From: Siphonodentalium dalli
Lineage: Eukaryota; Mollusca; Scaphopoda; Gadilida; Siphonodentaliidae
Length of the DNA stretch: 64,000 bases
NCBI GenBank assembly: GCA_032622095.1
Contig: CP136066.1
Location: forward strand, 185,728,716-185,792,715
Direction of reading: 5' to 3'
Below, piece after piece: positions 45,995 through 56,787 of this stretch (the first letter of the stretch is position 1; each line of letters starts with the position of its first letter). The notes beneath the pieces were generated by a model, which did no database searches, was not told the DNA's origin, and was given only the letters and a program-made list of their open reading frames with translations. The position numbers and the translations under genes were made by a program.

Positions 45995-46501
45995 TCACTG
46001 TCACCCCTTTTCGTTCGTTTAATTTACATTTGGGTACCCAGATTTATGAAAGTGGTCTGCAGGACCTACAGTAATGCTATAATTAATCGACCTCTTAACC
46101 ACAGCAGAAATATGGGTAACTTTTAAGGATTTAGTCGGAAATATGGCTTGTTGCCATTCATCGGAAAGCTCTCGGCGAGAGCTTTCCGATGAATGGCAAC
46201 AAGCCATATTTCCGACTAAATCCTGAAAAGTTACCCATAATTCTGCTGTGGTTAAGAGGTCGATTAATTAGAGCATTACTGTATGCCCTATGCCTACAAT
46301 TCTACTCCGCTGTTATGTTCAAGCATCGTGACCAACATATATCATCTATAATTATTCATAAATTTACCAGGCTCATTTCGAAAACAACTGACGGCAATCA
46401 CTAATTAAATCACGTTCTGTGTGATATTTCATAAAGCTGGGTACCCAACTGAAAATTTATAAATCTGGGTACCCAAAATGAACGAAATGGGGTGACGGTG
46501 A
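45995..46501. mobile_element. MITE with outer TIRs and a giant inner palindrome
   Basis: The outer inverted repeats are TCACTGTCACCCCTTTTCG and CGAAATGGGGTGACGGTGA, with GGGTACCCAGATTTAT just inside. Within is a near-perfect palindrome: 46067-46174 pairs with 46176-46284 around a single unpaired G at 46175 (AAAGCTCTCG-G-CGAGAGCTTT). About 108 bp per arm with only a few mismatches. No coding potential. Confidence 0.83.
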
Positions 46502-46574
46502 CCATTTCAGCGTTATGGTCGAGTTATTTTGGTCCCCGGAACCGGGTGCCACAAGGGGTGATTTCAAAAGAGTG

Positions 46575-47060
46575 CTAACTGAAGTTGTTTACTTTTCCGT
46601 TCAAGAGTTATCCTTCTTTGTTTATTTCGAAATGTTTTTTTTTTCCGTATGTGGAGATATCTGACATGGTTTGTCGGATATCAATACAATTTGGTATGGG
46701 TATATATGCCACCAGGAATGGTTTCAAAAGAGGGCCACATGAAGTTCAAATTTCAATTATAGAGTTATCCTTCTTTGTTTATCTATAAAAAATGGTTTTC
46801 CGTCTGTCCGTGAAGATAACTCAGTCATGGTTTGTCGAATGTCTAGCAATTTGGTACAGAGATTCGCCATCGGGAGTTCTTTCTAACTGGCATTTTTTTG
46901 CATTTTCCGTTTTAGAGTTATCATTTGTTGTCTAGAAATAATGTTTTCTTTTGTCGATATATGTTATATATAGGATCTAGATAAAATTCGGTATGGATGT
47001 TCACTCTCACAGGAACTTCCAATGAAGTATTGGTGATGTCCGCACTTTCCCTATTAGAGA
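46575..47060 (-). repeat. Dispersed repeat family 10, copy 3 (inverse, about four units)
   Basis: Repeats of TTCCGTT-(C/T)(A/T)-AGAGTTATCCTTC-TTTGTTTAT appear near 46598, 46750 and 46908, and a diverged CCCTATTAGAGAGTGTCTCC near 47048. Each is linked by GTTTGTCG and TTTGGTA(T/C) blocks. Confidence 0.65.
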
Positions 47061-47329
47061 GTGTCTCCTTTGTTTATTTTATATTTGGATTCCGTCCTCT
47101 CCATGTTTAATTTTCCACCGCATACCAGCACCCGTTCTTCAACCAACTAATTGTGTGCGTGCCAATTCGGCTGGCATATCTTTAAAGGATATCTCATCGA
47201 GTGATTTCGTATGACTCATCAATCAGACAATCAAATCATATACAGAACACCTCGAAAACTTCACAAGGAACTAGAGGTTGGCTGTCACAATATGACTAAG
47301 GATACCAATATGGCAACCAGTCATTTGCA
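47061..47329. other. Unassigned DNA
   Basis: Nothing recognised. Confidence 0.35.
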
Positions 47330-47700
47330 TTTTTTATCGAAAAAGGGGGCTAACTCCACAAACAAGTCGGATGGACCTCATAATCGCAGGTTCCGATGGT
47401 ACTAAATAACTGTGCCAAGTTTGAAAATAATTGACTGAAAATGTAGGAATAAACGTTCGACAAACAGTGTGCATCTTGAGAGCATTTTCTAAGTCGAAAA
47501 AGGGGGATAACTCCACACAAAAAGTCGGACGGACCTCATAATCGCAGGTGCAAAGGTTCACATGGTACTAAATATCTGTGCCGAGTTTCAAAACAATTGA
47601 CCAAAATATGTAGGAATAAAAGCTCGGAAAAGTTGCGTCTCTGGACAGACGGACAACCTTATTCCTATAGACCCCACCCCATAACTTGTTATGGTATGGG
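47330..47700 (-). repeat. Dispersed repeat family 9, copy c (inverse dimer)
   Basis: Two units marked GAAAAAGGGGGCTAACTCC (about 47339) and GAAAAAGGGGGATAACTCC (about 47497), each followed by TCGGA(C)GGACCTCATAATCG and later AATGTAGGAATAAA-style text, ending in GGACAGACGGACAACC. Confidence 0.65.
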
Positions 47701-48384
47701 AATTAACTGTATCCCATAGATATCGGTGTTAAGGTGTTCCCACACCCACACTATATTATCCAGATGAGAAGAGCATTTGCTTTTACGACATTATGTCACG
47801 GAGGAGTATACGTTTTGAGTCATGCCTTTTTCGAATTTTTAGCATACGTTTTTCACTCTACCAAACTTTTTGCACAAAACTCGGAAGCCATGTATATACA
47901 TGTATATATACCCAGCCAAAATCCAGCCACTATTCGCGAAGCGAAATTCCACCAGTCGGGGTCTTTAACGTCACCAGAGAACATCAGATGAGTAGTGGTA
48001 GAGAGTACAAGAACGGGTGTCAGAAAGCATCTGAAAATCCCAATAAAACACCAGACGTTTCAACGAGCATCTCTCCTCACAATCAGCAGCATGATGCCAG
48101 CATCAGTCTCTTCCTCAGAGTTAGCACCACCAAAAACGATCAAGAAAATAAAAGCTTTAAATGAGGGGAGAAGGGATAGACATATCGCGTGCTACCCCCA
48201 CCCCCCCCCCATTACTTCGCGGGCCAGCATTGTTTGGACAATGGCTAGTTTGCGGCTTTGAAAAAAAAAGTTCCTTCTTGGCATTGGAATTACATTTCTT
48301 GTATCTTGCATTTGTAAAAACGTTTGAAATATTGTGTGCCTATCGCGCAAACAATTTGTTTTAACTCGGGGTGCCCTGTAAAAA
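47701..48384. other. Unassigned DNA, possible Penelope-like motif on minus strand
   Basis: The 123-residue plus-strand ORF at 47793-48164 has no recognised domain. On the minus strand, about 48165-48040 reads CTCTGAGGAAGAGACTGATG ... GTTGAAACGTCTGGTGTTTT, resembling the CTGATGA...GAAACG text found at the ends of Penelope-like elements. The match is weak. Confidence 0.25.
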
Positions 48385-48475
48385 AAAACAAAGGGACGTA
48401 ACTCTATCAGTTTATAGTTCATTTTAACCTTCACCACGAAGGTGTGGCGATTGTTCGAATCCCAGTCGATGAGCA
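48385..48475 (+). tRNA. tRNA-like sequence (tRNA-derived SINE head or tRNA pseudogene)
   Basis: GTAACTCTATCAGTTTATAG resembles a D-arm with box A, CCTTCACCACGAAGG could form an anticodon arm (5-bp stem) and TTGTTCGAATCCCAG resembles box B. The T-stem pairs poorly and no clear acceptor stem is seen, so this is not a functional tRNA. It is more likely the head of an old SINE. Confidence 0.4.
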
Positions 48476-49429
48476 TTAATTCATTTAATTGTCACACTTG
48501 GTCAACCAGGCTAATTAATTCTTTTTATAGAAATATTGTATTGAGAACCAAATGTAGGTTTTATTGTTTGCTTTGTTACTTAGAAGTCCGTATCGGTTTT
48601 TACTGAAGGCCTGTCATTATGTGTTCTGTGATTTATCTGTCTCTCAGTGTCTTTTATTGTCATCGGTGAACTGTGCCACGATCCATCGAATGTCTTGCAG
48701 TATCCTACTTTCTATTATTGACGTTTCGAGAACCAACTAACGCCTTCTGCGTTCACATTTAAAGGACATGCATGTCTTAATTGGAATGTGTGTAAGAGTT
48801 GTATACTATAGAAACTTCATGTTTCAGATCGAAGAGTTTTCAATCATAATGTCCGTGCCACCGCGTATGCAGCCACTCCCTGGAAGTTCCATGTACATGT
48901 AGCTCTGAATGGGGGCTATGTAGATCTTTCACCAAGTAAACACAAACATAACAAGAAATCCATAGTAAAAAATGGTAACGCACTCAAGATCATATATTAT
49001 ATACCCATGATTGTAATTATAGAATCTTTTTCATTTCTGTTATTTGCAATTGGCATAGCTTATCACAAACCAAAAATCAAAATTATTGACATAATGTAAT
49101 CGCCAATAAACGAAATTGAAATTCTCAACTACACCTTTTACCGGGCTCGGCCTCGGGGTCGCACTACAGCTCGGCCTCGGGGTCGCACTACAACTTTTAA
49201 TGTGTCCCAACAATTAACATTGTATAAATAGAAACCCCATGCGCTATGGCAGCGTCCAGGCGAAACAAGAATTTGTACATTAGTATACACGCGGCGCGCG
49301 TAATTATCATTAACACGACGAACGAAACTTTATAATATTTGTCTGTTGATCTTATCGGGCTGACAATTAAATTGTATCACCTGCACTGCTTTGAACTTTT
49401 ATTCTGTATTCTCCACCGTTGTCGAGAAG
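48476..49429. other. Unassigned DNA with a small GC-rich duplication
   Basis: GCTCGGCCTCGGGGTCGC followed by ACTACA is repeated twice in tandem at about 49145-49190. The rest is unrecognised. Confidence 0.5.
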
Positions 49430-49865
49430 TATTATACCCCCATAAAGAGTTGTGGATTTTTACAGTGGATGTATACAGTATTGATATTGTCCGCCGTCGG
49501 GGCGTCCGTCTGTGTACCCAACTTTGTCCGTCTGCTTATGTTCTCAAAATGCATAATTTTGTCCGAGTGTGTATTTCCTACAGGTATTTTCAGGTCAATT
49601 ATTTTTAAAACTTGGCACAAATATGTATCATTAAGCGAACCTGTGCATCTGCGATTATGCATGAGTTATAATCGCTTCTTTTTTTAACTGGAGTTATCCC
49701 CCTTTTTGTACTTGGCAATTTTCGCAATAATTTGTCCGAGCTTGTGCTGCTTATGGTTTTTTTTTTTTTTCGAAAAAGAAAATATATATTATTATGGCTA
49801 TATTTAATGTAGCCTAAATGCACAGAGGGGGTATCCTTTGTCGCTTTAGACAGTCCACCTCTAGT
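49430..49865 (+). repeat. Dispersed repeat family 9, copy d
   Basis: It follows the copy at 1960-2580: GTGGATTTTTA, GTCCGTCTG, AATTTTGTCCGAG, GGAGTTATCCCCCTTTTTG and the same ending, GGGGGTATCCTTTGTCGC then CAGTCCACCTCTAGTTT. Confidence 0.65.
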
Positions 49866-51175
49866 TTGTATGTGGCATTAATTGCGATTTCCAATGAAAT
49901 TTTACCCAAAATACGCTTTAATAGTGATACATAACACTTCGGTCGAAAATGCAATCGTGTCATTGTATAGTTCCTGGATGACGTCACCACATCGGTCGCT
50001 TGCGGTATATGACGCACGTGCGTGGTGTTTTTTTCCAACAAAAGAAAAAGTGTATCAGAACAAGAGCCTTATTAAAAGGCACAAGTGAAACGCTTTACGC
50101 GGAGGTGTGAAAATCGTTGATCCGGATTAATTTCAGCGTGAAAATAATCCGTCTCCTGTTGCGGTACTTTGATCTAAAACATATATACAGAGCCATGAGA
50201 AAGGTGTTTTCGTAACATTTATCTTTCTATTATTAATTTCCTGAGCAAAAAATGTCGCAAGTGGCAAATGTTTTCATTCCGATCACGAGGCACGGCACGG
50301 GCGTTTTTGTTTACCGATTAGGCTCGACAAACGTAACGGTACGGATTATTTTCGCTGGAGACTTCAAACAAAAACCGACATTGCATCTGCCGGATTGCAA
50401 CCGGACACATAATGATTACCTGTTGTCAATTAATTGCGAAAACAACATATTTTACCGCGACTCAAATCCAGTAATCTGGAAGAACAATGTGGAATAAAAA
50501 AGCAGTGATTTTCTAAATCTGAGGTCAACGAGAGTGATAGAAAAAAACCAGAAGACTTTGCTCGATGTGTTGATAATGCCTAATATGGCTGTGTGCCACT
50601 TCTATGACTTTCGAAAATTCAAATATCCTCAGTATGATTTAAAGATCCTCAGTCCTATGGCACTTTCGGAGACCCACCACCCCAAAACCTGCAAAACAAA
50701 AACATTATACTCCCAATTTTTCGACACCGCCACCCCCCTCCCAATTTCACTAATTTTGGTCTAAAACCACATAAAATCCTACTGATATCATTCATAAGAC
50801 TCAGAAATGATCTCCTTTAATCAAATGACAGTTTAACCTGTTTCAGAAGCTGTTGTAATTGAAACAAATTTTTAATACTCGCAAATATGAAAATCTTTTT
50901 CAAATACTGGGGGTTTTTTCCCAGTTATAATATGATCTAAACGGTTACAAATGTCAAATATAGGCACTAAAGGTCTTTGGTAAATTCTGAAATTCTGCTA
51001 GTTTGCCAAATTTTTTAATTTTGTTAAAAACTATATCTGGCCACCAAAAGCTCACATGAATGGGTTAATTCGTCGGATCGATGTAATTGTGTTCTTATTT
51101 AGAAAACGTACATGTGGTGGCAAATAGGACAGTGAATCTTTAAATGTTAGTATAAATAATATTGCATCTATTAAC
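49866..51175. other. Unassigned DNA
   Basis: No gene supported. The 81-residue ORF at 50252-50497 (plus) starts MSQVANVFIPITRHG and has no family I recognise. It has no RNA-processing context to support it as an exon. Confidence 0.35.
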
Positions 51176-51795
51176 CCTTTCTTTGCAAAATGGATTATCC
51201 CATTCAGTTTTAAAACTATACAATGAAATGGTCTATTATTGGTCAGCTCAATTCAATTTATTATTGTAAACTCATCGTCTAATATGACATGTATGAGTAC
51301 TATTGTCCTCATTTACAATTAAAGAATAATATAAATACATATCAAATATGGGGAATACACAGAAGAAAGTATTTATCAATATAAATATGAATATCATCCA
51401 GGGGTTGTACCCGTACATGTGTATGTGGACTTTCATATAAATATGTGTGTGATAATGCTATCTTATAATTATTGGGGGTATAAAATGTATGTGGGGCGAT
51501 TCCCTGTACATATGTTGTATGAGGGTGTGCATTTTTTTTTCATTGAGCCTCAGGAGTGGATCATTAGTGTTTGGGCCTTTTTTAGATATATTGATAGATT
51601 TACTATGATCTTTCTGTTATTTGTATCGAAGAGGTCATGCAATTTAATTGTGTTCGGTCGGTTGCGATAGTAGGCTTTCAGATATTTCGTTCTGAGGGCC
51701 GTTAATTGGTGGGAAATGTTCAGATAATAAGTTCAGCAAGTGATCGTTTTGTTGCACTTATTATCTTATCATTCCTACGGGAACTACTCATCATG
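51176..51795. mobile_element. Family-2 MITE split by a LINE tail
   Basis: The left part, TTAACCCTTTCTTTGC with AAATGGATTATCCCATTCAG, runs to about 51240. The remainder (about 51700-51795) carries the hairpin GATAATAAGTTCAGC ... GCACTTATTATC and GGGAACTACTCATCATG. The material between is LINE-derived. Confidence 0.68.
51245..51693 (-). mobile_element. LINE 3' end inserted in MITE
   Basis: The minus strand from about 51693 reads LRTKYLKAYYRNRPNTIKL, then HDLFDTNNRKIIVNLSIYL and KKAQTLM, ending in a stop near 51565. This resembles the last residues of LINE reverse transcriptases in which (N/S)LxxYxxKA precedes the end. The 3' UTR runs to about 51250, ending ACAATAATAAATTGAATTGA. It is strongly 5'-truncated, as is usual for target-primed insertion. 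Confidence 0.55.
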
Positions 51796-52591
51796 TTTAA
51801 ATATATTTCTTTATTTCCTCCAGCTAGGAGAGTATGTTTTACAAAATACATGTTACTATAAATATAGAAAGGAAATCAATAGTAATTCCCGCCACCATGA
51901 AACATAAGCAGTCATCAAAACAATCACACACAGGCACACAATAAATAAATAAATACATAAATAAATAAATATTTAAATATATAAAAACAAGCACACAAAA
52001 ACTTGACAATAAATACAGATATATGTCAACAGACCGTAGCATAAAGCTACACATTCACTAACATAACCTTTCCCCACAGCGACATGGCAAACAGAAAGCA
52101 TGCTGCAGGCTCGGGACAGTGCTTTCGTCACTTATATCGACCGAAAGTTAATTGTGGAAACAGTCTATCTTTGCAAATTTTAAAGATCAACACATACCAA
52201 GTAATGAACACATCATATACAGCAACATACATGCCCCGTCCCCAATAAGTGAGGGGGTAGTTCAGACGGAAATGAGCGGAAATAATGGATTTCGAAGAAG
52301 AATGGGAAATGTGTATATCACATTAAACCCTTATTTTATATCATTAAAAAGCCATTACATATCTCCGTGTATCTCACTACTGATTAATAGGCGCGTGCTT
52401 CGCATGATGATTGGCATCGCGCCAACAAATTGACTATAAGTCAGAGCGCGCAATACTGTCGTAAAAGGTTGTGAAGCGTCTCAGCCAACGCCGTAAATGT
52501 ACGCATGTTGCACGCTTTTTTCAGCTTCTTTTGAGGATTTTGATTTGTTAAAAAGGAATAAAGCTCTAGTTTTTTTTTCATTTGATAAACA
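51796..52591. other. Unassigned DNA with (TAAA)n
   Basis: A TAAA microsatellite lies at about 51942-51976. No gene supported. Confidence 0.5.
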
Positions 52592-52727
52592 AGATCTTCA
52601 ACTCGTTATGTTGGGATGTTAGATCCTATGAAACTCGTTTCATAAATTTGATTCACAACTCGTCTACGACTATTTAATAAACTCGTTTCATAAAATATTA
52701 TATCCCAACATAACGAGTTGGAGATCC
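52592..52727. repeat. Foldback with GATCTTCAACTCGTTATG arms
   Basis: GATCTTCAACTCGTTATGTT with GGGATGTTAG pairs with TATATCCCAACATAACGAG plus TTGGAGATC. Inside, CTCGTTTCATAAA occurs twice in direct orientation (about 52635 and 52683). About 136 bp. Confidence 0.7.
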
Positions 52728-53193
52728 TCTATATATAACATAATCTGAGTCAGGCATGGAAGAAGATAGTGATCGGGATGGAAGGAGTGAGAGAAAGAAA
52801 GAGAAAGGGGGTAAACGAGAACTTGCGAGAAGGCAGATGAAGTGGTGAGATGATGATGGTCATCGAGATTTTTCATAAAAATTGAGTAGTTGCGTAAGTA
52901 ATAATGATGCTCATATATATAGTAGTCGTCAGATTCCATACTTCGAAGAAAACACTCAGAGAAAGGGTGTCGTTTTATGAGGATGTCCCCTTATAGCCGA
53001 GCTGGTTATATGTGATCACAGTCCAGCCTAAATCTCAGAATCAACGGAGTGACAGAAAGACACAGGAGGCACCACAAAGGCGCATGCACTGGACGATATG
53101 TAGATTGTACATATTCAATGGATAGGGCATGTAATCTGATGCTTACGAGCTCTGGGGCTGCCGAAAATGTAAATGCCTGTTATATCATCAATA
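52728..53193. other. Unassigned DNA
   Basis: No supported feature. Confidence 0.35.
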
Positions 53194-53264
53194 TTAACCA
53201 TTTCGTTACTTTACTCAGTGACGAGTAGTTCCCTTTGGAAATGTTCATATAATAAGTTCAACAA
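53194..53264. mobile_element. Family-2 MITE fragment, left end
   Basis: TTAACCATTTCGTTACTTTA, then GTGACGAGTAGTTCCC and the first hairpin arm ATAATAAGTTCAACA, after which similarity stops. As with 14301-14366, the break falls at a hairpin. Confidence 0.65.
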
Positions 53265-53511
53265 TCTTCCAGCTTCTGTCCCAAACTTCCCCTTGAACTA
53301 ATCCACAATGCAGAGGATGTGGCACATAAGACACATTTCTCAGGAGGGCAGATAATTGATAGTTAAATGTCAACATATATGTTTTACTTAAATGCTTTTT
53401 ATTTCAAAGATTTCATATGTAAACCATACAAATGTTAACAAAAAATTTAATAAATTATAAGAAATGAACTTATGGTCTGAAAATGTCCCACTAATCCATA
53501 ATGGCTGGTGA

Positions 53512-53632
53512 CAATGGCGATTGTCATGATGACGATAACAATAATGATGTGGTGATGATGATCAAAATTGTGATGACGACGATAATGATGACGATGATGA
53601 TGACGACATAGGTGATAATAACTATATTGTGA
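53512..53632 (+). repeat. GAT/GAC-rich trinucleotide stretch
   Basis: Imperfect GATGATGAC/GATAAT repeats, responsible for a histidine-rich ORF on the other strand. Confidence 0.8.
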
Positions 53633-54668
53633 ATAGTGTGCATATGTTCCTGAACTCATAAACTCATTATTTCCGAGCTGGAGTTTTCTTCCCTTGTGTG
53701 ACCTCATGTCGCCCGGTACGTCATTAATTAAAGGATCACGTGACGTTTGTTTTGCTCAGTTTCGAACGACAAACCCGTTAGCATTGAAAGGCCTCATTTT
53801 CCCACTCGTGTCTCTCCCATAGCAAACCGACAGTCTACAATGAGATGCGACCTTAAAGGACTGGGATAATAACACATATCGTTGAAAGTAACAGCGGTAT
53901 TCCCAGTCGGACTCACCATCAAGATGTACTTGAAAAATGATTCCATTGAGGGTCGATTAAAACAGACGAGAACCTCGCACACCGAGACCACTGTGTGACA
54001 AAGACCATTTTCCTTTCTCTGGCCCTCCACATTGTCAGCCCATGCTTGCGTCAGTCAAATTTGTCATACTGAGCCACGGCATAGTCTCCGTGAATGAAAG
54101 TCAATGCAAAAGCGTTCGCGTTGATATGTCACCTCGGGTGTATTATTCTAAAACAAAGCTCCCTCCTTGACGCTGTTGTCGCCTATGTTCGAGGAATTGT
54201 TCTCCAAGTTTCTATCGCACCAGTGAAGTTTTTCAACTCATATGAATGGAACACTTTCGATACTTCTAATGACATTCCATGTGCATGTATGTTATAAGAC
54301 ATATATACGTGATTGTATTAAGCTATTTTCTAAGCCGTCCGTATAATTAACACTAAGAACGAAGACCGTTATACATGCAGTTTTTGAACTGACATATATA
54401 TATCGCTGCTTATGAACATGCTGTTTGAAATGCCATTGTATAAATCGTGTTCTACACTGTTTTTTGAAATATTAGTAAGACTATCTGAGGGGATCAGCAT
54501 ATGTACCAAAGGTGGGAACGGGCACATGGGCAGGCCATGCCATGAAGGGTGGGGATTTGAAGCAATAGATGTCGTTAAAGTGATATGAAACACTCCGGGT
54601 GGGTGATCAAATAAAAATGGAGAGTAATCTTGCCCAAGTTAGTTGTAGGATATTAATCAACATTTACA
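53633..54668. other. Unassigned DNA
   Basis: No supported feature. Confidence 0.4.
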
Positions 54669-54945
54669 GCACACACCGTCCTTCTTGTATATTAATTAAA
54701 TGCAATGACTCTTCATGGCGAAATCATTTGCGTTAGTTTATCGCCGATTGTTGCGTCCCGAGTCGAGATGTAAATATTTACAATTAAGCGTAGTTCAGAC
54801 GATTATTTCCATGAAGTGGTATGGTCGATTTCTTTAACCTTTTCGGCCATGTTGGTACAATGCTACATTTCCACAGTTGGTATAGCGCCTGGGTACTAAC
54901 TTGTCAGTTATACGTACCAGCACAAGTCCATAATATGTCTTTAAT
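54669..54945. mobile_element. Dispersed repeat family 6, copy 2 (inverse)
   Basis: Starts ACACACCGTCCTTCTTG and ends CATAATATGTCTTTAA, matching 17802-18070 in reverse, with shared TTGCGTCCCGAGTCGAG and TGTAAATATTTACAATT blocks. Confidence 0.7.
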
Positions 54946-55175
54946 AATGAGGGTCGTTTAATGTGCAACTGCATGCCCTGTCGCGTATGGCAGCAACGCA
55001 TCAGATATATGAAACAAAAATTGAAACACCAAGAACAAGATAAGAACGGTCGACGGGCGTAGGACTGTGCCTCAACAAACTTAGAACAACAAATCATTTT
55101 CTTTCCAAAGAGTCCAGATCATGGACAAATTAAAGCAACTCATAGTGCAAGCTATATGTAAGATAGAACTTCGAG

Positions 55176-55429
55176 CAAGCCTTGAAATAGGGTGTCTGTC
55201 ATTTGCAGAATGAGGTCCCCAGATGGCGAATTTAGTGATGCTACCCCGCATGGCGGGCTAGCATCACCAAATTCACCCTCTGGGAACCTCATTCTGCTGA
55301 GGTGTAAGCAGAATGAGGTCCCCAGATGGTGAATTTGGTGATGCTAGCCCGCTATGCGGGGTAGCATCACTAAATTCACCCTCTGGGGACATCATTCTGC
55401 AAATGACAGACACCCTATTTCAAGGCTTG
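55176..55429. mobile_element. hAT-like paired-hairpin MITE, family 3, short form, intact
   Basis: Ends CAAGCCTTGAAATAG and CTATTTCAAGGCTTG, flanked by a perfect 8-bp duplication, ACTTCGAG (55168-55175 and 55430-55437). Two hairpins (about 55213-55293 and 55315-55397), each with GGTGAATTT(A/G)GTGATGCTA, are separated by only about 20 bp, so the long core of the 37734 copy has been lost. An 8-bp target duplication and CA-starting ends fit the hAT superfamily. Confidence 0.87.
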
Positions 55430-55567
55430 ACTTCGAGACCATTAACATATGATGCCTAAGCGTCGCAAATTTGGCTGTCGAAGAAGTAAGCATTTAAAGG
55501 ATGTTTCATCCTACATCATTTCAACTGTAATATATTGGTCTGAAAATTTGTGGGACCATACTCCAGG

Positions 55568-55785
55568 CGGTGGCCCCAGTGGCTCAGTCAGCTAAGTGAA
55601 TCGCGGCATCATAGATCGCCCATGCAACAGTGCTGCATGAGGCTGGTTCTAACCCCAGTGAGTATGGATTCATATTCCATTGAATGCATGCAGGGTGTCC
55701 TGATTGATGCACCAGGGCAGGTTTCTGAGCGGATGTGTGCCATGGCACAGTGACATTAACTTGTCATTGTCATTAAAACTGACAG
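55568..55785 (+). mobile_element. tRNA-derived SINE
   Basis: The head GTGGCCCCAGTGGCTCAGTC with AGCTAAG matches a box A (55579-55595), and GGTTCTAACCC (55644-55654) matches a box B. The gap between boxes is larger than in a normal tRNA, so it is SINE-like rather than a gene. A body of about 110 bp follows, ending in TTGTCATTGTCATTAAAAC. Its 3' end almost touches the foldback at 55794. Confidence 0.65.
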
Positions 55786-55793
55786 TATCATTC

Positions 55794-56336
55794 GGACTTT
55801 TTTCGGACAGCAGACATGGCCATATCTAGATCATGCCATGAATCTCCACTCTGGCTAACGCCCGTATAGAGATCATATTCCACAAATATAAAACCTGGGA
55901 TTTTTTTGAAGTTTTGACAGGGAACCATATCAAGTCGAAAAAATAATGGGGTAATATATTTTTAGTTATTAACTGTTCGTTAATAATGTAACTCAAAATG
56001 TCACGATTGAAGTGACTTTGTGAGAGATTTTGCTTTGCGTCACTTACAATTATGGAAGTTCTCCTGGGTAATTAAGTCAATGTTTATTGTGATATCAGCT
56101 CACAAAAGTCACAGAAAAGCAATTTAGAGTTGGGACCTCCACCTTACAGTGAATCACATTATTAAGGAACAGATAGTAACTAAGAAATATATTCCCGGTA
56201 AGGTTCCCTGTCAAACCTTCAAAAAGTTCCCAGGTTTTGTACTGGTGGAATATGATCTTTACGAGCGTTAGCCAGAGTCGAGATTAATGACATGGACTAG
56301 ATATGGCCATGTCTGCTGTCCAAAAAAAAGGTCCGA
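55794..56336. mobile_element. Foldback MITE with about 145-bp TIRs
   Basis: The left arm TCGGACTTTTTTCGGACAGC ... GACAGGGAACC pairs with the right arm GGTTCCCTGTC ... GCTGTCC-AAAAAAAAGGTCCGA. The arms share ACATGGCCATATCTAG and CTCTGGCTAACGC. The unpaired centre (about 55940-56195) is unique and has no ORF. The target duplication is unclear. Confidence 0.82.
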
Positions 56337-56574
56337 ATTTCCTATGCCAATTACGCTTATCGGGCAAACAGAACTGAAAAATACTTACAATTACCACCAT
56401 TCGTATCACACATCCATCGCAAAAAAATTAACAAAATCATCCATAAGTAATCTGTCGAAAACGATCGGAATCGTTTTAATGATTGATAACGCTCTTTATG
56501 ATCTACCGCTTTTGGCTGACGAAAAAGTGTTAAAATTTCTTCTTTTGAAAAAGTCAATATTTGGGCATCAAAAC

Positions 56575-56779
56575 CAAGCCTTGAAATAGCGTGTCTGTCA
56601 TTTGCAGAATGAGGTCCCCAGAGGGTGAATTTAGGGATGCTACCCCGCATAGCGGGTTAGCATCACCAAATTCACCCCATGGGAACCTCATTCTGCTGAG
56701 TTGTAAGCAGAATGAGGTCCCCAGAGGGTGAATTTGGTGATGCTAGCCCGCTATGACAGACACGCTATTTCAAGGCTTG
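56575..56779. mobile_element. hAT-like MITE, family 3, short form with internal deletion
   Basis: Ends CAAGCCTTGAAATAGCG and CGCTATTTCAAGGCTTG, flanked by a perfect 8-bp duplication, ATCAAAAC (56567-56574 and 56780-56787). The first hairpin is complete. The second is cut at its tip (GCTAGCCCGCTATG joined directly to ACAGACACG), removing its right arm. Confidence 0.87.
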
Positions 56780-56787
56780 ATCAAAAC

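Noticed and set aside
53447-53707. Histidine-rich minus-strand ORF resembling a metal-binding protein
   Set aside because: Encoded by imperfect GAT/GAC repeats.
55568-55654. Functional tRNA gene
   Set aside because: Box A and box B are too far apart and no acceptor stem is formed; better explained as a tRNA-derived SINE.
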